A stretch of 64,000 nt of DNA from Polytrichum commune (lineage: Eukaryota > Streptophyta > Polytrichopsida > Polytrichales > Polytrichaceae), in assembly GCA_950295325.1 (NCBI GenBank), contig OX485804.1:36458001-36522000 (forward strand), in the 5' to 3' direction. The position numbers and the translations under genes were made by a program. How positions within the stretch are numbered: position 1 is the first letter of the stretch; each line of letters starts with the position of its first letter. Below the pieces are notes generated by a model. It searched no databases and was not told the DNA's origin. It saw only the letters and a list, made by a program, of their open reading frames with translations. Of this stretch, positions 22,577-35,575 are shown in pieces.

Positions 22577-25500
22577 ATGGGGGCTACATGCTCAAGGAAA
22601 GCTCACCAGGAGGTGCAATCTGAAGAAGAGCCCGAATACCCGAACAAAGAATTTCGCCAGCAATGGCCTTCTCCAAACAACACCAATGGACCCCCTCCAG
22701 TAGACTCCTCTGTCACACACAAAAAAATGGAGGGAATGGAGAAGGCCAAACAGGAACCCCAAGCGGTTATGGTCGCAGCTGTTACAGCGGACACTCCTGT
22801 GAGGGGCTCAAGAGTCTCTCACCAAGTGGATAGTAATTCTGGCGATGCCGTAAGCTCTGGTGAAGATGCAGATGACAACAGAGAAGAGAGAAAAAGACTC
22901 TCTCGGATGCTGTCAGACAAGGCGAGCTCAGTGAGATTTAAAACCTCATTTGTGGCAAAGAAGGGAGCCTCCAGAGTATGTTCCAGTCTGTGCCTTCTTT
23001 GTGGTGCCTCTGTGTGCTCAAGTATACATGCTGATTGAATGCCAGGGCAACTTAGGCCCCTTCACACTAAAGAGGTTGAAAGCTTGAAGAAAGGAGCCTC
23101 CTCATTAGCGGAAGGGAATTTCTTACACATGCTTGTTCACTCAATCCCACTTTACATTTGAGCTTTCAACTTGAGAGCTCGAAATATTTACTGGGCTTAT
23201 TGCACTTAGATGGCATAAGCCTTGATGTGGAAGGACTACGACAAGCTCTTCGTAAAATTTGTAAGCTATCTCCATGAGGTAGCTTAGGAATGTCGAGAGC
23301 TCGAGCTCTTAATTTTTGGGCCCCAAGCCAATGGGATTTCAAGCATGCTTTGGCTTGTCAGGAATGCTTCTTTGTTTAGAGTCGTTCCCCCCCTTGATAT
23401 CTCACTTTGAGCATGGCCACTTTACACTTGCTCACACTTGGTCAAGCTCTCAGTAGTTCAAGCTTTGCATGAAAAGCTTGTCAACTCCAAGTATCAAACT
23501 TGAGCTCTAGTGAAAAGGGGGCCTTAAGTCAGGTGAATTAATCTGGTGCAAAGAGTTTCCTGTTTGTTAGTTTTCCTTCCACCTGCCACCTAGACTGGCA
23601 GTCTTGGGTAATTTCTGGCTACAACTCTAAACTATTATTTCCGATGTTCCAGGTCCTAGGAAAAGCTGTGGAAGCGTTTGACACTTTAGGGAGTGCAGTC
23701 ACAAACCGTCAGGGCTTTGCATCCGGGGCCGTACCCAAAGGGAACAAGATTGGTATTCTTGCGTTTGAGGTTGCAAATACAATTGTGAAAGGTTGCAACT
23801 TGAAACAGTCTCTAGGTGATGAGGAAATGAAGATATTGAAGGAAGATACGTTGCTTTCAGACGGAGTCCAACTTTTGGTATCTACCGACTATCATGAGCT
23901 CATGGCAATCGCGGCAGCTGACAAGAGGTAGCCTCAACAACTTCTATACTTATTATGCCACCTAGGTATGCCTATTGTGCATTTGACAGATTGACTATTT
24001 CCCCGTTTGTGAATCGGCTCAATATTTGAACATTACATTTGCATTGACAGGCATGAGCTCAAAATATTTGCGGATGAGGTTGTTCGGTTTGGCAACCATT
24101 GTCGCGACCCACAATGGCATTACCTAGACCGAATATTTGATCGGTGAGTATTCTTGGATCAGACATTTGTGTTGACAGGCAACAACCCTATAGCAATCCA
24201 CATTAGGAGAAGCCAGAATCACATTATGCGCTGAGTTGTCCAGAATTGAATCACTCTCTTAAACAGAGATGAGTGTGCATGTTTGTTCAAATTCAGAAAT
24301 ATAATTTCCTACTGCCCATGATTATGTTATGTACATCCACCAAGGAATGACATAATAAAGCCAATCAGGCATACTGGAGTCTTTGCTCCAGTGAGGTGTT
24401 CATTCTTCAAGTTGGCAAGGCATCCGTGTAGGTGTTTCCTCCACATATAGGCATTGTACTAAGAACTTGTTGGTTCATTGCAGTCTTGTCAAGGAAGATG
24501 ACATCCCTCAACAATCTAAGTTAGAGGCGGATAACATCATGGATGAGTTGATGTCTCTTGCACAAAACACAGCGGTAAGGACCCTACCCATAGAATGCAG
24601 GGCAAATTGAGGTATATGGTTACCCTTGGTGTTCTTATTCTCAATGCTCAGTTAAACAAAGGCAAATCTGCTCACTTTTTAATCACAAAAACATCCAGGT
24701 TTCTCATCCGTTGGTGGTTTTTAGAGCGGTATGTAAGCCATGGAACAGAAGTACATCACAGGAAGTCTTGTTATAACACATTATCTCAAAACCTACATCT
24801 GGAAGTTTGAATTTCTCATATATTACAAAACCCTCCAAGAAACGTTTCAGGGGAATGATCCTAGTTGACTACATAGTGCTTGATGGTTGAGGCAGTTATT
24901 CCCCTTCTGTACTCTTTTGCCTCTTTGTTCATATTCTAGAAGATGTTTCTTGAAATGCTTGTATGAATAATGTAGTTCTCAGGCAGTGTTGTTAAAAGAT
25001 GCAAAAAGGCAATCAATAGTTGATTCTCTATATTTTATGGAGAAACATGTGAACTAGCAAACAAGAATCAAGTTGTTTACCTTGCCCCCCCGTAGCTTTG
25101 CACATGTTGTTGAACCATAATATCTTAGGTAGGGTTTTGTAACTTGTGCTACTTCTCCTCTACTTCTCATCTCTTTGCATCAATAGACAAGATGGTGGGT
25201 TGTCATTTGAAACTGAATGACCAGAAATTTATGGCAAAGTCTGGGTGTATTCATGTATTGGCGGTGAAACAGTGAAATTCAGATGATGAACCCATGTTTT
25301 AATGAGCTTTTCTCTAACATAAGTTGATAATGAGCTTCACGGATTTAAAAAATTAATATAAGTATATACATTTTATTTTTATTTTTGTCTTGTGGAATTT
25401 AGGGCACAAGAAAATCCTTATGTTCGGGTTACTTGGTCGCTTTTGTGCCACAATGTTACTTTGCTTTGATTACACACTTTCCCACAACAAGATCCTGTAA

Positions 25501-28500
25501 TACGGACAGACAGGAACTGAGTTGCACAAGTATGTGGATACAGGAATTGTACCATGAGCTTCATGCCCTGGATCGTTTCCAGACAGACTTGAAGCGCAAG
25601 CAACAAGAAGAAGAGCCATTTAATAGCACGGTGCCACGGGGGGGTGTGTTTTCTTTATCATCCCTTATCTTGCCGATTCTCATTTACTGGCCTATATGGG
25701 ATGTAAGGAGTTCTGACCATTGAACTCCTTTCATCCCATACAGCTGTTTTTGTGTTCCTGTGAATAAGCCTTAGCTTTTACAGTGATATGTCTGTCATGT
25801 ATGTATTTGAGGGAAGCCGTCCTTTTAGAGAAGATGCGCAACTGTCCTTAGTCTGTAAGCATGAAGTTTTTTTTGACTAGGCAACATCTTCAACGATGCA
25901 ATATCGCCATTGTGCAGATGTAGATTTGTGTAGTTAAGTCGTAATATACTATCTCACTCTGAATACACTATCAAATCTTAAATTAGTTGTTGTGTCCTGA
26001 AGGCTGCAATCATTCAATACAATTCATCTGGTCTCTTGTTGTTCAGGTGAGACTGTTGCTTTATTAAAGAGTGAAGTCAAGAGCCAGGAGAAGCATGTGA
26101 AGACCCTGAAAAGAAGGTCATTATGGTCCAAGATCCTTGAAGAGGTATGGTGAATCTATCATTGAGCAAATACCAATGTTGAAGTGACGGATGAAGTGAC
26201 AACAAATTGTCCAGATAGTGTGCTGCTTTGATTGAGGACGTTCTTCTTTGTTGAGTTGACTACACCACTTATCTTGCTATATCCTATTTTGTGCTGAGTG
26301 TATCAGTTTAGCTGTGCTTCTCCGGTGTCTATTTTCAGCAAGTTGTATTCCTAGCAATTTTGTAATGTACATAAAACTTGATCAACAATAATCCCATTGG
26401 AGCAGGTTATGGAACAACTGGTGGACATTGTCTACTATCTATACCAAGAGATACATACTAACTTCGGCCCTGATGGTACAAACTCCTCCACAGTTGGTTT
26501 ATATGTTTCTATGTTTTCAGGTTTTGATTTCCCAAGTAGTGCATGAAATCTGGGTTGCAATTGCACGTATTGAACATGGTAGATATTTGAAGGATATCTT
26601 AAAGCATCTCTGTATGCCATAAACGTTTCTAATTTCTAAGTGTTGCATAGTACTTGCTGCACTCACAAATTGCACAAAGGTACATCAGTGCAAGGGTTGA
26701 ACCTGTGTGTGTCTTGTCTCTTTGCTTTCCAGTATTCAATGAGGAGGCAGAAAGTGAAAGCAAAAGAAAGACAGGAAAGTTGGGCACATCAGGCTTGGCC
26801 CTTCACTATGCCAACATTATCAATCAGATTGATACCTTGGTTTGTCCTTTGAGACCTCTGCTCATTCTTGGCCATCATGCCATTGAAAGTCATGATTCTT
26901 GGAACTCTTTGCATTTCTTTGGTTGTTAATTCACATATGTTTGAATCCCTGAGAGTCAAATTATTGAAGCATTTGAAATCGTGGTCTTATAGATTCTATT
27001 CTGGTCATGCCTACTTAGCACTGCGAATGTACACTCTATGATATTTAGTGTCACTTATTAATTGGAGTTACATAGCCTGATAACTTCTCACTCAAAACAT
27101 CAGTTTTTTTACCAAGTGACATATATTATGTTGTACAATGTTGTACTTATCTGTACTTAATTTGTGAAATATGAAATCTGTAGTAGAAGGTTCATAGCAC
27201 CTTGTAACACCAATTACGATTAGCAATATAAACAGTAGCAATTAAGCAAAACTTGATGGTACCACAAATGGTAACCTTGATTTTGTGTCTCTTTACAGGT
27301 AACAAGACCTAGCTCAGTGCCTCCAAACACAAGGGACAACCTTTACCAAGGGTTGCCCCCAACGATGAAGGCTGCATTAAGAGTTCGTTTGCAACAAAGT
27401 TCTAAGAAAGATGAAGTAAGTTCGAAATCCTCTTTATCCTTACAGCCTCTATATATGTATGTGTGCATTGTCGAATATGAAATCATAACCATACAGTTGG
27501 TACTATTGTTAACACATGAAATTGTGCCGCAGTTAAGCATGGACGAATTGAAATGTGAGCTATACAAGATCTTGGACTGGCTCGTCCCAGTTGCATCCAA
27601 CACCACAAAGTCAGCTTCATTCCTGCTCAGTGTTTTCTTTCTGCAATCAATTACATGAGTAGAGAAGACATAAGTTGATTATGTTTTGGTTATACAAACC
27701 TCAAAGATGTCTTTCACGAGATGCTTTGTAGCTGTCTGTACCAATGTTGAACTGGTATATAGGTGAATGTATGGTATCAATACACAGTATCAAAAATGGC
27801 ATCAAAGTACCTAGCCAACTGGTATCAATATTGTAGTACCAGTTAGATATGATACTCAGTGGGTAAAATCAAATGGGAGAATCTTATATTCCCAAGTCAG
27901 CATTTGGATCAGTACCATCCTTATACCATGTTGATGCTAGGATAATTTTAAATAGATATGAAGGTTCTTGAACTGCATATAGACCCGAATAGTATCAAAG
28001 ACAAAAAACTGTCTTTTAGTAGTCTTTACCTTTGTCAGTAAAGAGGTTAAGCTTGGAAATTTCTTAGTGAGAGGTGTGGGAACCAAATGTTCTATTTGTA
28101 ATTCCAAGTATTTTCTTCCACCAGAGGCAAATTTTCTGAAGAAAACATGTTCTAATCATGTTGAACTTGGGCTGCATTTGTGCGCAGGGCTCATCATGGC
28201 TTTGGATGGGTTGGAGAGTGGGCGAATACTGGGTGAGAATTTCCACATTTCTGTTACTTTGTTGCAATACTATATTTTATTGGGTATGAGGGTGACTTAA
28301 ACCCAAGGCCTTAACCCGGATGCCATGGGAAGTCCAAGGATAACCTGGCCTGAGGCTGGAGTATCGCTTGGTTGGTTAACCTTCCTAGCACTTTAATTTC
28401 CAGTGCACCCTCCCACTATGGTCCACTAAACTATAGTGGAGTACTTACGTGAACCAGATGTTTTAAATCAACCATGTGGGAACCCAGGGGCTTGGCCCTT

Positions 28501-29410
28501 GAGGGGAGATTAGATGCGGTCCTGCTTGTCAGTGCCTGTTGAAGGTCCCTTTGATTCTCATGGTGTGCTTTTTGGAATCACAAATAGAAGTAGACGAACT
28601 TGAAGAATGTAGTCATCTCCATCTCTCTAGTGGGTATGTTCCTGGCTGACAATGGGTTCCTTGAATCAACCAACTCTTAGGGTTTAGGTTTTAGGTTTTC
28701 GGATATGAGCTTGTTTCATAAATCCCAACACATTGAACTAACTAGAGTTGTCGATACTCTTTAACGGCAGATCATCAGCCGATCGGAAGTCTATGGGCTA
28801 CGTCGAGTTAACACTTCTACAAACATTACACCATGCAAATCAACAGAAGGTGGAGGGGTACATTCTAGAGCTCATTGTGGGGCTACACCATCTGGTAAGC
28901 AGGGCAAGAAATAACAGTAACAATAAGAACAACAACGGACAACGCTCACCCACAAAATCACCAACCAGGCCAGGAGGAAAGAAGAAACCCCAAAAATTTG
29001 TGCCACCCGAGCGGAACATATCTCCACCACCTTTTAATATGTTCCCCTCCGAAAACCTCTCAAATGGCCAGTTTTTACCGCAGCATGTACCTGACGAGAC
29101 TCAATCAACTATCAATCCGGAACTGTCACAGGAAGACAAGGATATGTTGCGTGACATTGACAGTGGGCTGTTGGCGCGAAAAGTAATTCCCGGGCTAAGT
29201 AAATCACAAGAGTTTGACACCACTAGGGTTGCTGCGAACCGCGATCACCTAAGGTTGAGCAAAAGCAGTAGCCACTCTCCCAGTAGCACAGACAACTTTA
29301 TTGAGGTTGACCCACCACCTGTGTATAAACCAAGAAACCATGATCCCATGAGCTTGGATATAGATAGGTTAAATGAGCATGATATCGATGGCTCCGACAT
29401 TCTTCGATGA
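22577..29410 (+). CDS. PSK SIMULATOR (PSI)-like DUF3475/DUF668 protein
   Basis: This belongs to the plant family that includes Arabidopsis PSI1-3, growth-promoting proteins linked genetically to phytosulfokine signalling. The biochemical role is unknown. Coding exons are 22577-22975, 23653-23927, 24051-24143, 24484-24574, 25544-25643, 26047-26144, 26406-26475, 26733-26839, 27299-27415, 27533-27609, 28188-28232 and 28771-29410, giving 703 aa. The start is the first in-frame ATG and gives MGATCSRK, an N-myristoylation signal with a nearby Cys, as in PSI1. DUF3475 lies at about residues 165-222 (IGILAFEVANTIVKG..IAAADKR). A helical linker contains YHELHALDRF. DUF668 lies at about 392-500 (GLALHYANIINQIDTL..LYQGLPP..WLVPVASNTTK..HHGFGWVGEWA). 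The family tail SKSQEF..RLSKSSSHSP is present near the C-terminus. The donor of exon 5 sits in a G run, so its exact base is the least certain join. The protein is slightly longer than Arabidopsis PSI1. Confidence 0.93.
23055..23523. mobile_element. MITE-like insertion in intron 1 of the PSI-like gene
   Basis: A 469-bp interval in intron 1 is flanked on both sides by TTA (23052-23054 and 23524-23526). Its ends are inverted: GGCCCCTTCACACTAAAGAG on the left, and GGCCCCCTTTTCACTAGAG as the reverse complement on the right. A TTA target duplication with GGCC-type ends fits the PIF/Harbinger (Tourist) class of MITEs. The inside repeats the words AAGCTTG and GAGCTC and has no coding frame. The ends resemble those of the F4 elements. 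Confidence 0.55.
27741..28012 (+). repeat. F5 repeat copy 2, inside intron 10 of the PSI-like gene
   Basis: It starts with CCAATGTTGAACTGGTAT and carries several GGTATCAA words, GGGAGAATCTTA and GTATCAAAGACAAAA, colinear with 61128-61502. The right end seems truncated. It lies wholly within intron 10 (27610-28187). Confidence 0.65.
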
Positions 29411-30483
29411 TCCCATTTCTCAAAAAGCCTCGAATCATCCGGAGTTCTGTCTTTCTATCTATGATCCACATATCCCATGTCCTGATCATTCTTACTTTTC
29501 TGACTTCTGCTTTATAGGTTGTTGGGTTGGCTGTTGAACTGGCCTAGTAAAGGCTGCAGTTCTATGAGTGTCAACGTTATAGGCCACATTCAGGTAAACA
29601 AAAGGTACAATCTCAGCGTGTCTTTCAGGTTTTATATCTCTCCCAAAGAGGAGTTTTACAATAGATTTTACATGAGGCAGTGATAGAGAATGATTTTTAC
29701 AACTAATCACTTTTTTCAGTTTCGTCCATTGACGTATTTGTAGAATATACTTGCACTTGTGTTCACCCGCAGCTATCCTCACCTTCAGTAATGCTTTTGT
29801 CCATATTTTCTGATCATTATTAGTTATGTGTGTTACTGAGTGTCATCAGTAACTGTCACAAGCTACTCCCAACCTTAATTGAAGTTTTAGTTTTCTCAGA
29901 GAAGCTTCTAGTTTGGAACTTTGACTCGTCCATACACTGACAGTCGCTTCTGTACAGCAAGTATTATAAAGACTAGTTGGTTGATGGTAGAATTTCAAGG
30001 ATTACGTTACTCTATGCAGGCTTATGTAAACATGAGTTACATTTCTGCTAAGCAATTACATCCAATTTGATAAGGTTTGTAGAGCAGCATTGGAAGGCAC
30101 GGTTTATAATGTATTGAACTTGAAGTAACAGAGTCCTTATATTTGATTGCACATTGGGATAACTAAGTAACTTGCAGCAGGGTAATATAATTAGTGTGCA
30201 CAAGGTACAAATTGCACTTCGGACCTAGTTTTACTGTGTATGCTGGTCTGAGTGCATGCAAAAGAAAACCTTCAACATGCTCTGAGAAGTAAACAACTGA
30301 GTTTGTATGAAATCACTATATGTTATTGACATAGAAGCTAGAACAGTGCACTTGTAAGTACTTTGTTTTTATGTGATAACCACTGTACATTTCTCCGTAT
30401 GTGTATGAATGTGTAGTGCAGATTGTCATGGGGCAAGATTAGTGGAAGGTTTGTGGGTTTTCTTCAGTTACTTTTCATAAGCA
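29411..30483 (+). other. 3' flank of the PSI-like gene
   Basis: Probable 3' UTR and downstream sequence. No other gene was recognised and no clear polyadenylation hexamer was chosen. Confidence 0.35.
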
Positions 30484-30640
30484 GACATATTTATCTGGTT
30501 GGTGTGTGGTTAGGTGAGGATGAAAGAACAAACACCATAAACACTCATGCTCAAAAAGAGATTGGACTATGTTCTCAAATATTGTCAACTACTCCACACT
30601 TAGTTGGAAGAACTTATGTATTTGATTAAGAAGTCAACAA
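30484..30640 (-). repeat. F3 repeat, terminal part
   Basis: It carries the F3 terminal motif in reverse: ATTTATCTGGTTGGTGTGTGG, then GGATGAAAGAACAAACACCA, then AGAGATTGGACTATGT and CTACTCCACACTTAG. It aligns with 33353-33480 and 50529-50690. Confidence 0.65.
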
Positions 30641-31143
30641 GCATTTACTTCTAATAAGCAAAACAAAGTAACGACAGCTCTGATTTTCGTTGATTCTCCA
30701 TCTTAGATTTGCTAGTCCAAGTTTTGCTGTGGAAATCTAATCAGTAGAAGATGAAGTACATGAAAAACTAACCAATTAATACCGACACCTTTTTGGTGTG
30801 AGAAAAAATTGGCTGCTAAGTATGATATCTCAGTTCCAACTCTGTCAAACCTCTTCTCACAGATCTTGCAACGTCAACCTGAAGAGAGAGCGAGCCACTT
30901 GTCGTCATTGCTATAATTGACAGTGAGTTGTAAGTACCTTGCAGTATCTGACAGGCAACACATTACAATTTTCAGTTGTCAGGGGAAAAGTGGTTTCTGA
31001 AATCAATCCATACGTATACTAAACTCTGCTTTGACTGCCGCCAGCCTCCATGTAGTCCCTTTTCAGGAAGTACTTTAGCTCAGGAGTACATGGATTTCCC
31101 AACACCTAACATAGATGGGCCTTCAATTCTGACTAGCCCACTT

Positions 31144-31310
31144 CTCCTATAATTTGAAATACACTATTAAGTACAAGATGGTTAGCTCTTCTAAATTGAG
31201 GCTGTAGCCACTTTCCTCATACTTTCCGGAGCTCGAATGAATTATATATTTATAATTCAAATGAAGATTCTCGTGCTCATTAAATGGTCGTTTAAGGTAG
31301 ATGAGATTAT
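31144..31310 (+). repeat. F3 repeat, left half
   Basis: It aligns with the first half of the full-length copy at 57411-57713: CTCCTATAATTTGAAATACAC, GATGGTTAGC, GTAGCCACTTTCCTCAT and GTGCTCATTAAATGGTC. The matching right half lies at 31975-32095, so about 660 bp of other sequence may interrupt a single element. Confidence 0.6.
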
Positions 31311-31974
31311 TGTGGACACCTTCAACTCCATGGATTCATTCATCCAATGGATTCAAGTACTAGAAGCTTGAGCATGTCAGCAATTGCGAATCAAAACCAA
31401 ATAATTTGAAATCATTGAAATCAAGTTGAGGAAGGTGTTGATCTAGCTCCAAAGTTTTTTTGCTTTCCAAATTGGTGTTATAGGGGGAACTCTTTCATTG
31501 TTCAATGTTGTGTGAGTGCACAACATCACTAGCGGATTCTACATGGGTCATTTGCCAATGCGAATCAAGTTTAATGCCAATATTGAGTGTGTCATGTCTC
31601 TATAGTGTTCAATGGTAAGATAAATTGTTGCCAAATTGGTTGTTATTCATAGAATACCCACAATACAATTTGGTCAGCACCTCAAAGCCACGTGCCGCCT
31701 CCTAATTTGCCCAACTCACCCACAAAAATCAAGCATGCTAGGACTCAATGGGTAGCACTTCAAATTGTGAAGGATGGTGGGTGTAGTTTGATATATGTGA
31801 AGGTGACTTACCCAAAAATCATCAAGGTGGCGACTAAAGTGTACTACCCATCCACCAAATTAGGGTGACCTTATTGTTGATTAGGAGCCAAAAATAAGTG
31901 TCTGATTAAGGAAGCTAACCAAATCAGCCTTGTCTACCGTAGCCCTCCTCCCTCATGTGGATTTGTTGAGTGTA

Positions 31975-32095
31975 GAATGGTTACTATGTTCTGAGCATGA
32001 TGTCTAATTTCTTTAAACACATGTCTTTTTGGTATCTGTTCTTGAAGCCACTCCAAACCATGTACAACTCAAATATACATGTCGAATTAAGCTAA
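31975..32095 (+). repeat. F3 repeat, right half
   Basis: It shows TGAGCATGATGTCTAAT, CACATGTCTTTTTGGTATCTG and CAACTCAAATATACATGTC, as in the right half of 57411-57713. Confidence 0.6.
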
Positions 32096-32392
32096 CCTAA
32101 GTGAGTTAAGCACATCTTCCTTATCATCATGGATGTGTCAAAATCCTATCCCTACATTTCTATTGTTGATTCATACTAGGTTAATCGCAATAGACTAATT
32201 TGGGGTCCCTCACCTCGATTTACCTCTAACAATTGCTAAAATAAGTAAAAACCATGCTCTACATAAGAACCAATGTTTTTACCAACCCCAATGGTAGGTG
32301 TTATGAACATGTACTTGAAGCACATCAACTCGGAGATCATGTAAGTAAGGTAGATGTGTGTCAACTGGTTAGTTTTACCAGCTATATCACTT

Positions 32393-32540
32393 CCCCTAGA
32401 ATATGTAACACATGTACAAGATGGTTAGCACACCTAGATTGAGATTGTATCTAACTTTCGTCATGAATTTTGGAGTTCGTAGGAAGATCTTAATCATTAT
32501 CAAGGTGAAGATTCTATAAGTTATTAAATGATCATAATTG
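32393..32540 (+). repeat. F3 repeat, left half
   Basis: It shows CCCCTAGAATATGTAACACA, CAAGATGGTTAGCA, ATTTTGGAGTTCGTAGGAAG and ATTATCAAGGTGAAGATTC, colinear with the left half of 57411-57713. Confidence 0.55.
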
Positions 32541-32850
32541 TATTTCTCCGTAACAATATCACATTATCCCAATGAATTCTATCAATAAGAGTTTTTGCCG
32601 ATGAAACCCGCATCAACGCATCAAGTATTTCCAATGGCAAACGAGCTCATAGATGATTCTTGATCAAGTTTTGCTTGGGGACACCACTCTCACACACTGC
32701 TCTACTAAAGCAACTACTAGCACTCTCTACCAAAGTTTATGTAGGCCTAGCCAATTGGTGAACACCTCACGAGTCATGGTTGCATAGTCTTAGACCTCCT
32801 ATAGAGATTTGTTTGGTATTTTTTCCACATAGTTTCCACTACACCCTAAT

Positions 32851-33166
32851 CTCCATAATATCACCCCTTGTAACGTCACTCCCTCTCTTGTATCTTGAAA
32901 CCCTAGGGAACAGATGTGCTCAGTTTAAATATCCCTCCTTGTTTTCACATTTCTCTCTAATATATCATGGGCTTTGACATTAAAATATTTATTTACCACA
33001 CGCTCGCACACATCATGTTGTCATCATTGTCATTATGGCAATGTTGACTTTGTGTTATTCCATAATGTCATATGCTACATTGATTCTCTATTATCACACA
33101 TCCAGGTTAACATTGCATACGTCCTCAATATCACATGCACTCTGGTCGCCACATGCATGATATAAG
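32851..33166 (+). repeat. F2 dispersed repeat, copy 2
   Basis: It is colinear with 7062-7410 and 58564-58846: CACTCCCTCTCTTGTATCTTG, AAACCCTAGG, TTGTCATCATTGTCATTATG and AATATCACATGCACTCTGG. Confidence 0.7.
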
Positions 33167-33254
33167 GGAGGTTAGAGTGTCTGTGAAGCCATTTGGCTCG
33201 GCATCTATCATGTTCATTATTTTGAAGACGTTCGCAAACTCTAATTATCGAGTG

Positions 33255-33411
33255 TGTTTTTGGTGTTTGTTCTTAGATGCATACCCAACCACTCACCACT
33301 CAAATATAAGGGACACATGTGTTGTTTTGTTGCTTTTGTTGATCACTTGTTGATCAAACACCTATATTTGATTGGTGTGTGGTACAATGAGGATCAAAGG
33401 ACAAACCCCAA
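33255..33411. repeat. foldback pair of F3 termini
   Basis: TTGGTGTTTGTTCTTAGATG..CACTCAAATATAAG on the left is followed, after about 50 bp, by its inverted form CTATATTTGATTGGTGTGTGG..ACAAACCCCAA. A single strand could fold into a ~50-bp imperfect stem. The right arm continues into F3-like sequence to about 33510. Confidence 0.65.
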
Positions 33412-34008
33412 AAGAGACCAAACATCCTCTCCAAATTGAATGAACCACTCCACACTTAATAGCGAACACAATTGGGAGGACTTCTGTACTCAATTAAGGA
33501 ACCAACAAACATGCATTTTTCTTAATGAAAACTAAATCAAGGGTAAATTTAATTGGCAGATGTTGAAAAACATGAAAAAACGAATTGAAGAACACCCACA
33601 TATCTTAGGTGCATGTTTAAGATCAGACACCAAATTAGGCACATGACCTAAAACGTTGTATTTCATATACTTACAAGATGAAACTATTGAAAGAAAACTT
33701 GATATTTGATACTGAAGGGATCATGGCATCAAACGATTCAAAAATATTCAAGAATGCATGAAAGGATAAGAAGGATTATGGACCACAAAGCTTTCGAACT
33801 ATTTTTATGTCATCGATGTAAATTGTTTTCAAAATTGAAGGTTGGGGACTTTTTCAAAGAAAAAATTAAATAAAAATTTGCACCAATTGAACATTTGGGA
33901 CACGGGACACAAAGACACTTTGTGTAAAAATCAACCATGGGCCTTTTTGGCCACTCTTCTTGATTGGCCACATACATTTGAGTGGTACATGCTACGATCG
34001 TATGTTAA

Positions 34009-34300
34009 GGACCACTTTACACTGGAGCTTGAGGGCCCTTGACCCATGATATACAAATTGCGTGATTGGTCAAGAAGTCGGAGACGGTTCAAGTTCACTT
34101 TACACTAGACTTTGAAGGCTTGATAGACGGAAGATATTTGAATGGATGAGAAATCTACATGGCAACGAGTGGATAATGTTACATGGTCTATTGGATATTG
34201 TGTGTGAGGCCCATCAAAAAGATGTGGGTCTAACAAAAAGGTAGGGGGCCCAAAAATCAATTGACTTGTTGTTGTCTTCTACAAATATTTTATAATCACA
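34009..34300 (+). repeat. F4-related host repeat, uninterrupted copy
   Basis: It contains CACTTTACACTGGAGCTTG..GGGCCC, GTTCACTTTACACTAGACTTT, TCTACATGGCAACGAGTGG and an imperfect palindrome around GAGGCCCATCAAAAAGATGTGGGTCT (34200-34230). It is colinear with 63366-63439 plus 63786-64000, where another element is inserted (see 63440-63785). Confidence 0.7.
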
Positions 34301-35254
34301 ATGAGCACCTGAACCCGAATATATTGTTGGCGGTCTCACAACATGGTCCATGTTCACTTTACACTAAGTTGGAGGGCCCAACAATTGCAAAATTAGGTTT
34401 CAATGTCCCATGGGATGATGAACTTCAAGTGTGTTTCAAGCGCCCTTAGATTTTTATGATCACAACTCTTGGTTTGTGTATAAATCACCAAAAAGACACA
34501 TGTTATGATGAGATTAAACTATGTGTTTGAAGTATAGACATCATTTTAGGTTTACTGGTTAATGCAATTGGGAGGGCCTTATATGTGATTGCTTAAAGAG
34601 AATATTTTTTTCATTTTTTCTCTCACAATCTTTGCATCTAGCCTCCGATTCTAGAGCTTGAAATGGAATTTAACATTATTCGCAATCAACTAAATTTCAG
34701 GTTTGTTTCCTTGTGGCGCTTCACACTAGATAAGACAATTATCAAGTTGATCCAACCAACAAATTTGTCCATGGAGGTGGAAATGCCCATAACATGACCA
34801 CAAACTTTATATGATCCTATTGTGGGCATGTCCAACTCTAGATGTATTATTAACCTTTGGATAATTTTAGAGATTGTCTCATCCAATTAGTAATTAAGAA
34901 TCACGCAAATCTTCATTTCAAGTTTCAATTTTGGAATTATAGAAGTTCATACATACGTGTATCACTCTCTTCAAATGATCAAAAGATCCTCCCAAATATG
35001 TTTTTATCGTGCCTATAAGTGTGTCTACATTTTAAGCACATGGCTTTGTGTTGTCCTTTCTTAATTACATACCTTATCATACTTAATTTAATATGATATA
35101 TCGGTGCAACGCATATATATGTTATGATATATGGACCTAAAAATATTCACAAGCTTGGTGAAAAGGGGCTACTAGTTGTACATAGACGGTGCCCGTTTTA
35201 AATGGTCTAAGATAAACATGTCCTAAAATGATTAGTTTTTGTTGTTTGCCATGA

Positions 35255-35281
35255 TTCTCAACTTGAAATTCAAGTTGAGAA
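35255..35281. repeat. perfect 27-nt palindrome
   Basis: Arms TTCTCAACTTGAA and TTCAAGTTGAGAA are separated by a single A. All 13 base pairs match. Confidence 0.9.
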
Positions 35282-35399
35282 ATTCTTGGATCCACAAATG
35301 TGGTATGCGATTTTAGCAAGAAAATGTAGGAGTTTTTCTAAACTCGCCATTTCTTGCTCGGATGTTTAAGTGTCAAAAGCACCAAAGCCATAAAACAAT

Positions 35400-35575
35400 C
35401 AGGTCCATCCCCCCCCCCCTCTCCCAATCATGTTGATTATTAAACCTATAATAACTAACAAATCTGGAGCATGTGATCCAAACTTGTTTTATCACGTGTC
35501 TTTTTGGTGTCCATTTTTGCATACACCTAATCACATAGCACTCAAATACAAGTGTATGATAAAGACAAGTAATTA
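35400..35575 (+). repeat. F3 repeat, right half
   Basis: After an 11-base C run it reads ATCATGTTGATTATTAAACC, GGAGCATGTGATCCAAAC, CACGTGTCTTTTTGGTGTCC and CACATAGCACTCAAATAC, as in 57411-57713. Confidence 0.6.
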
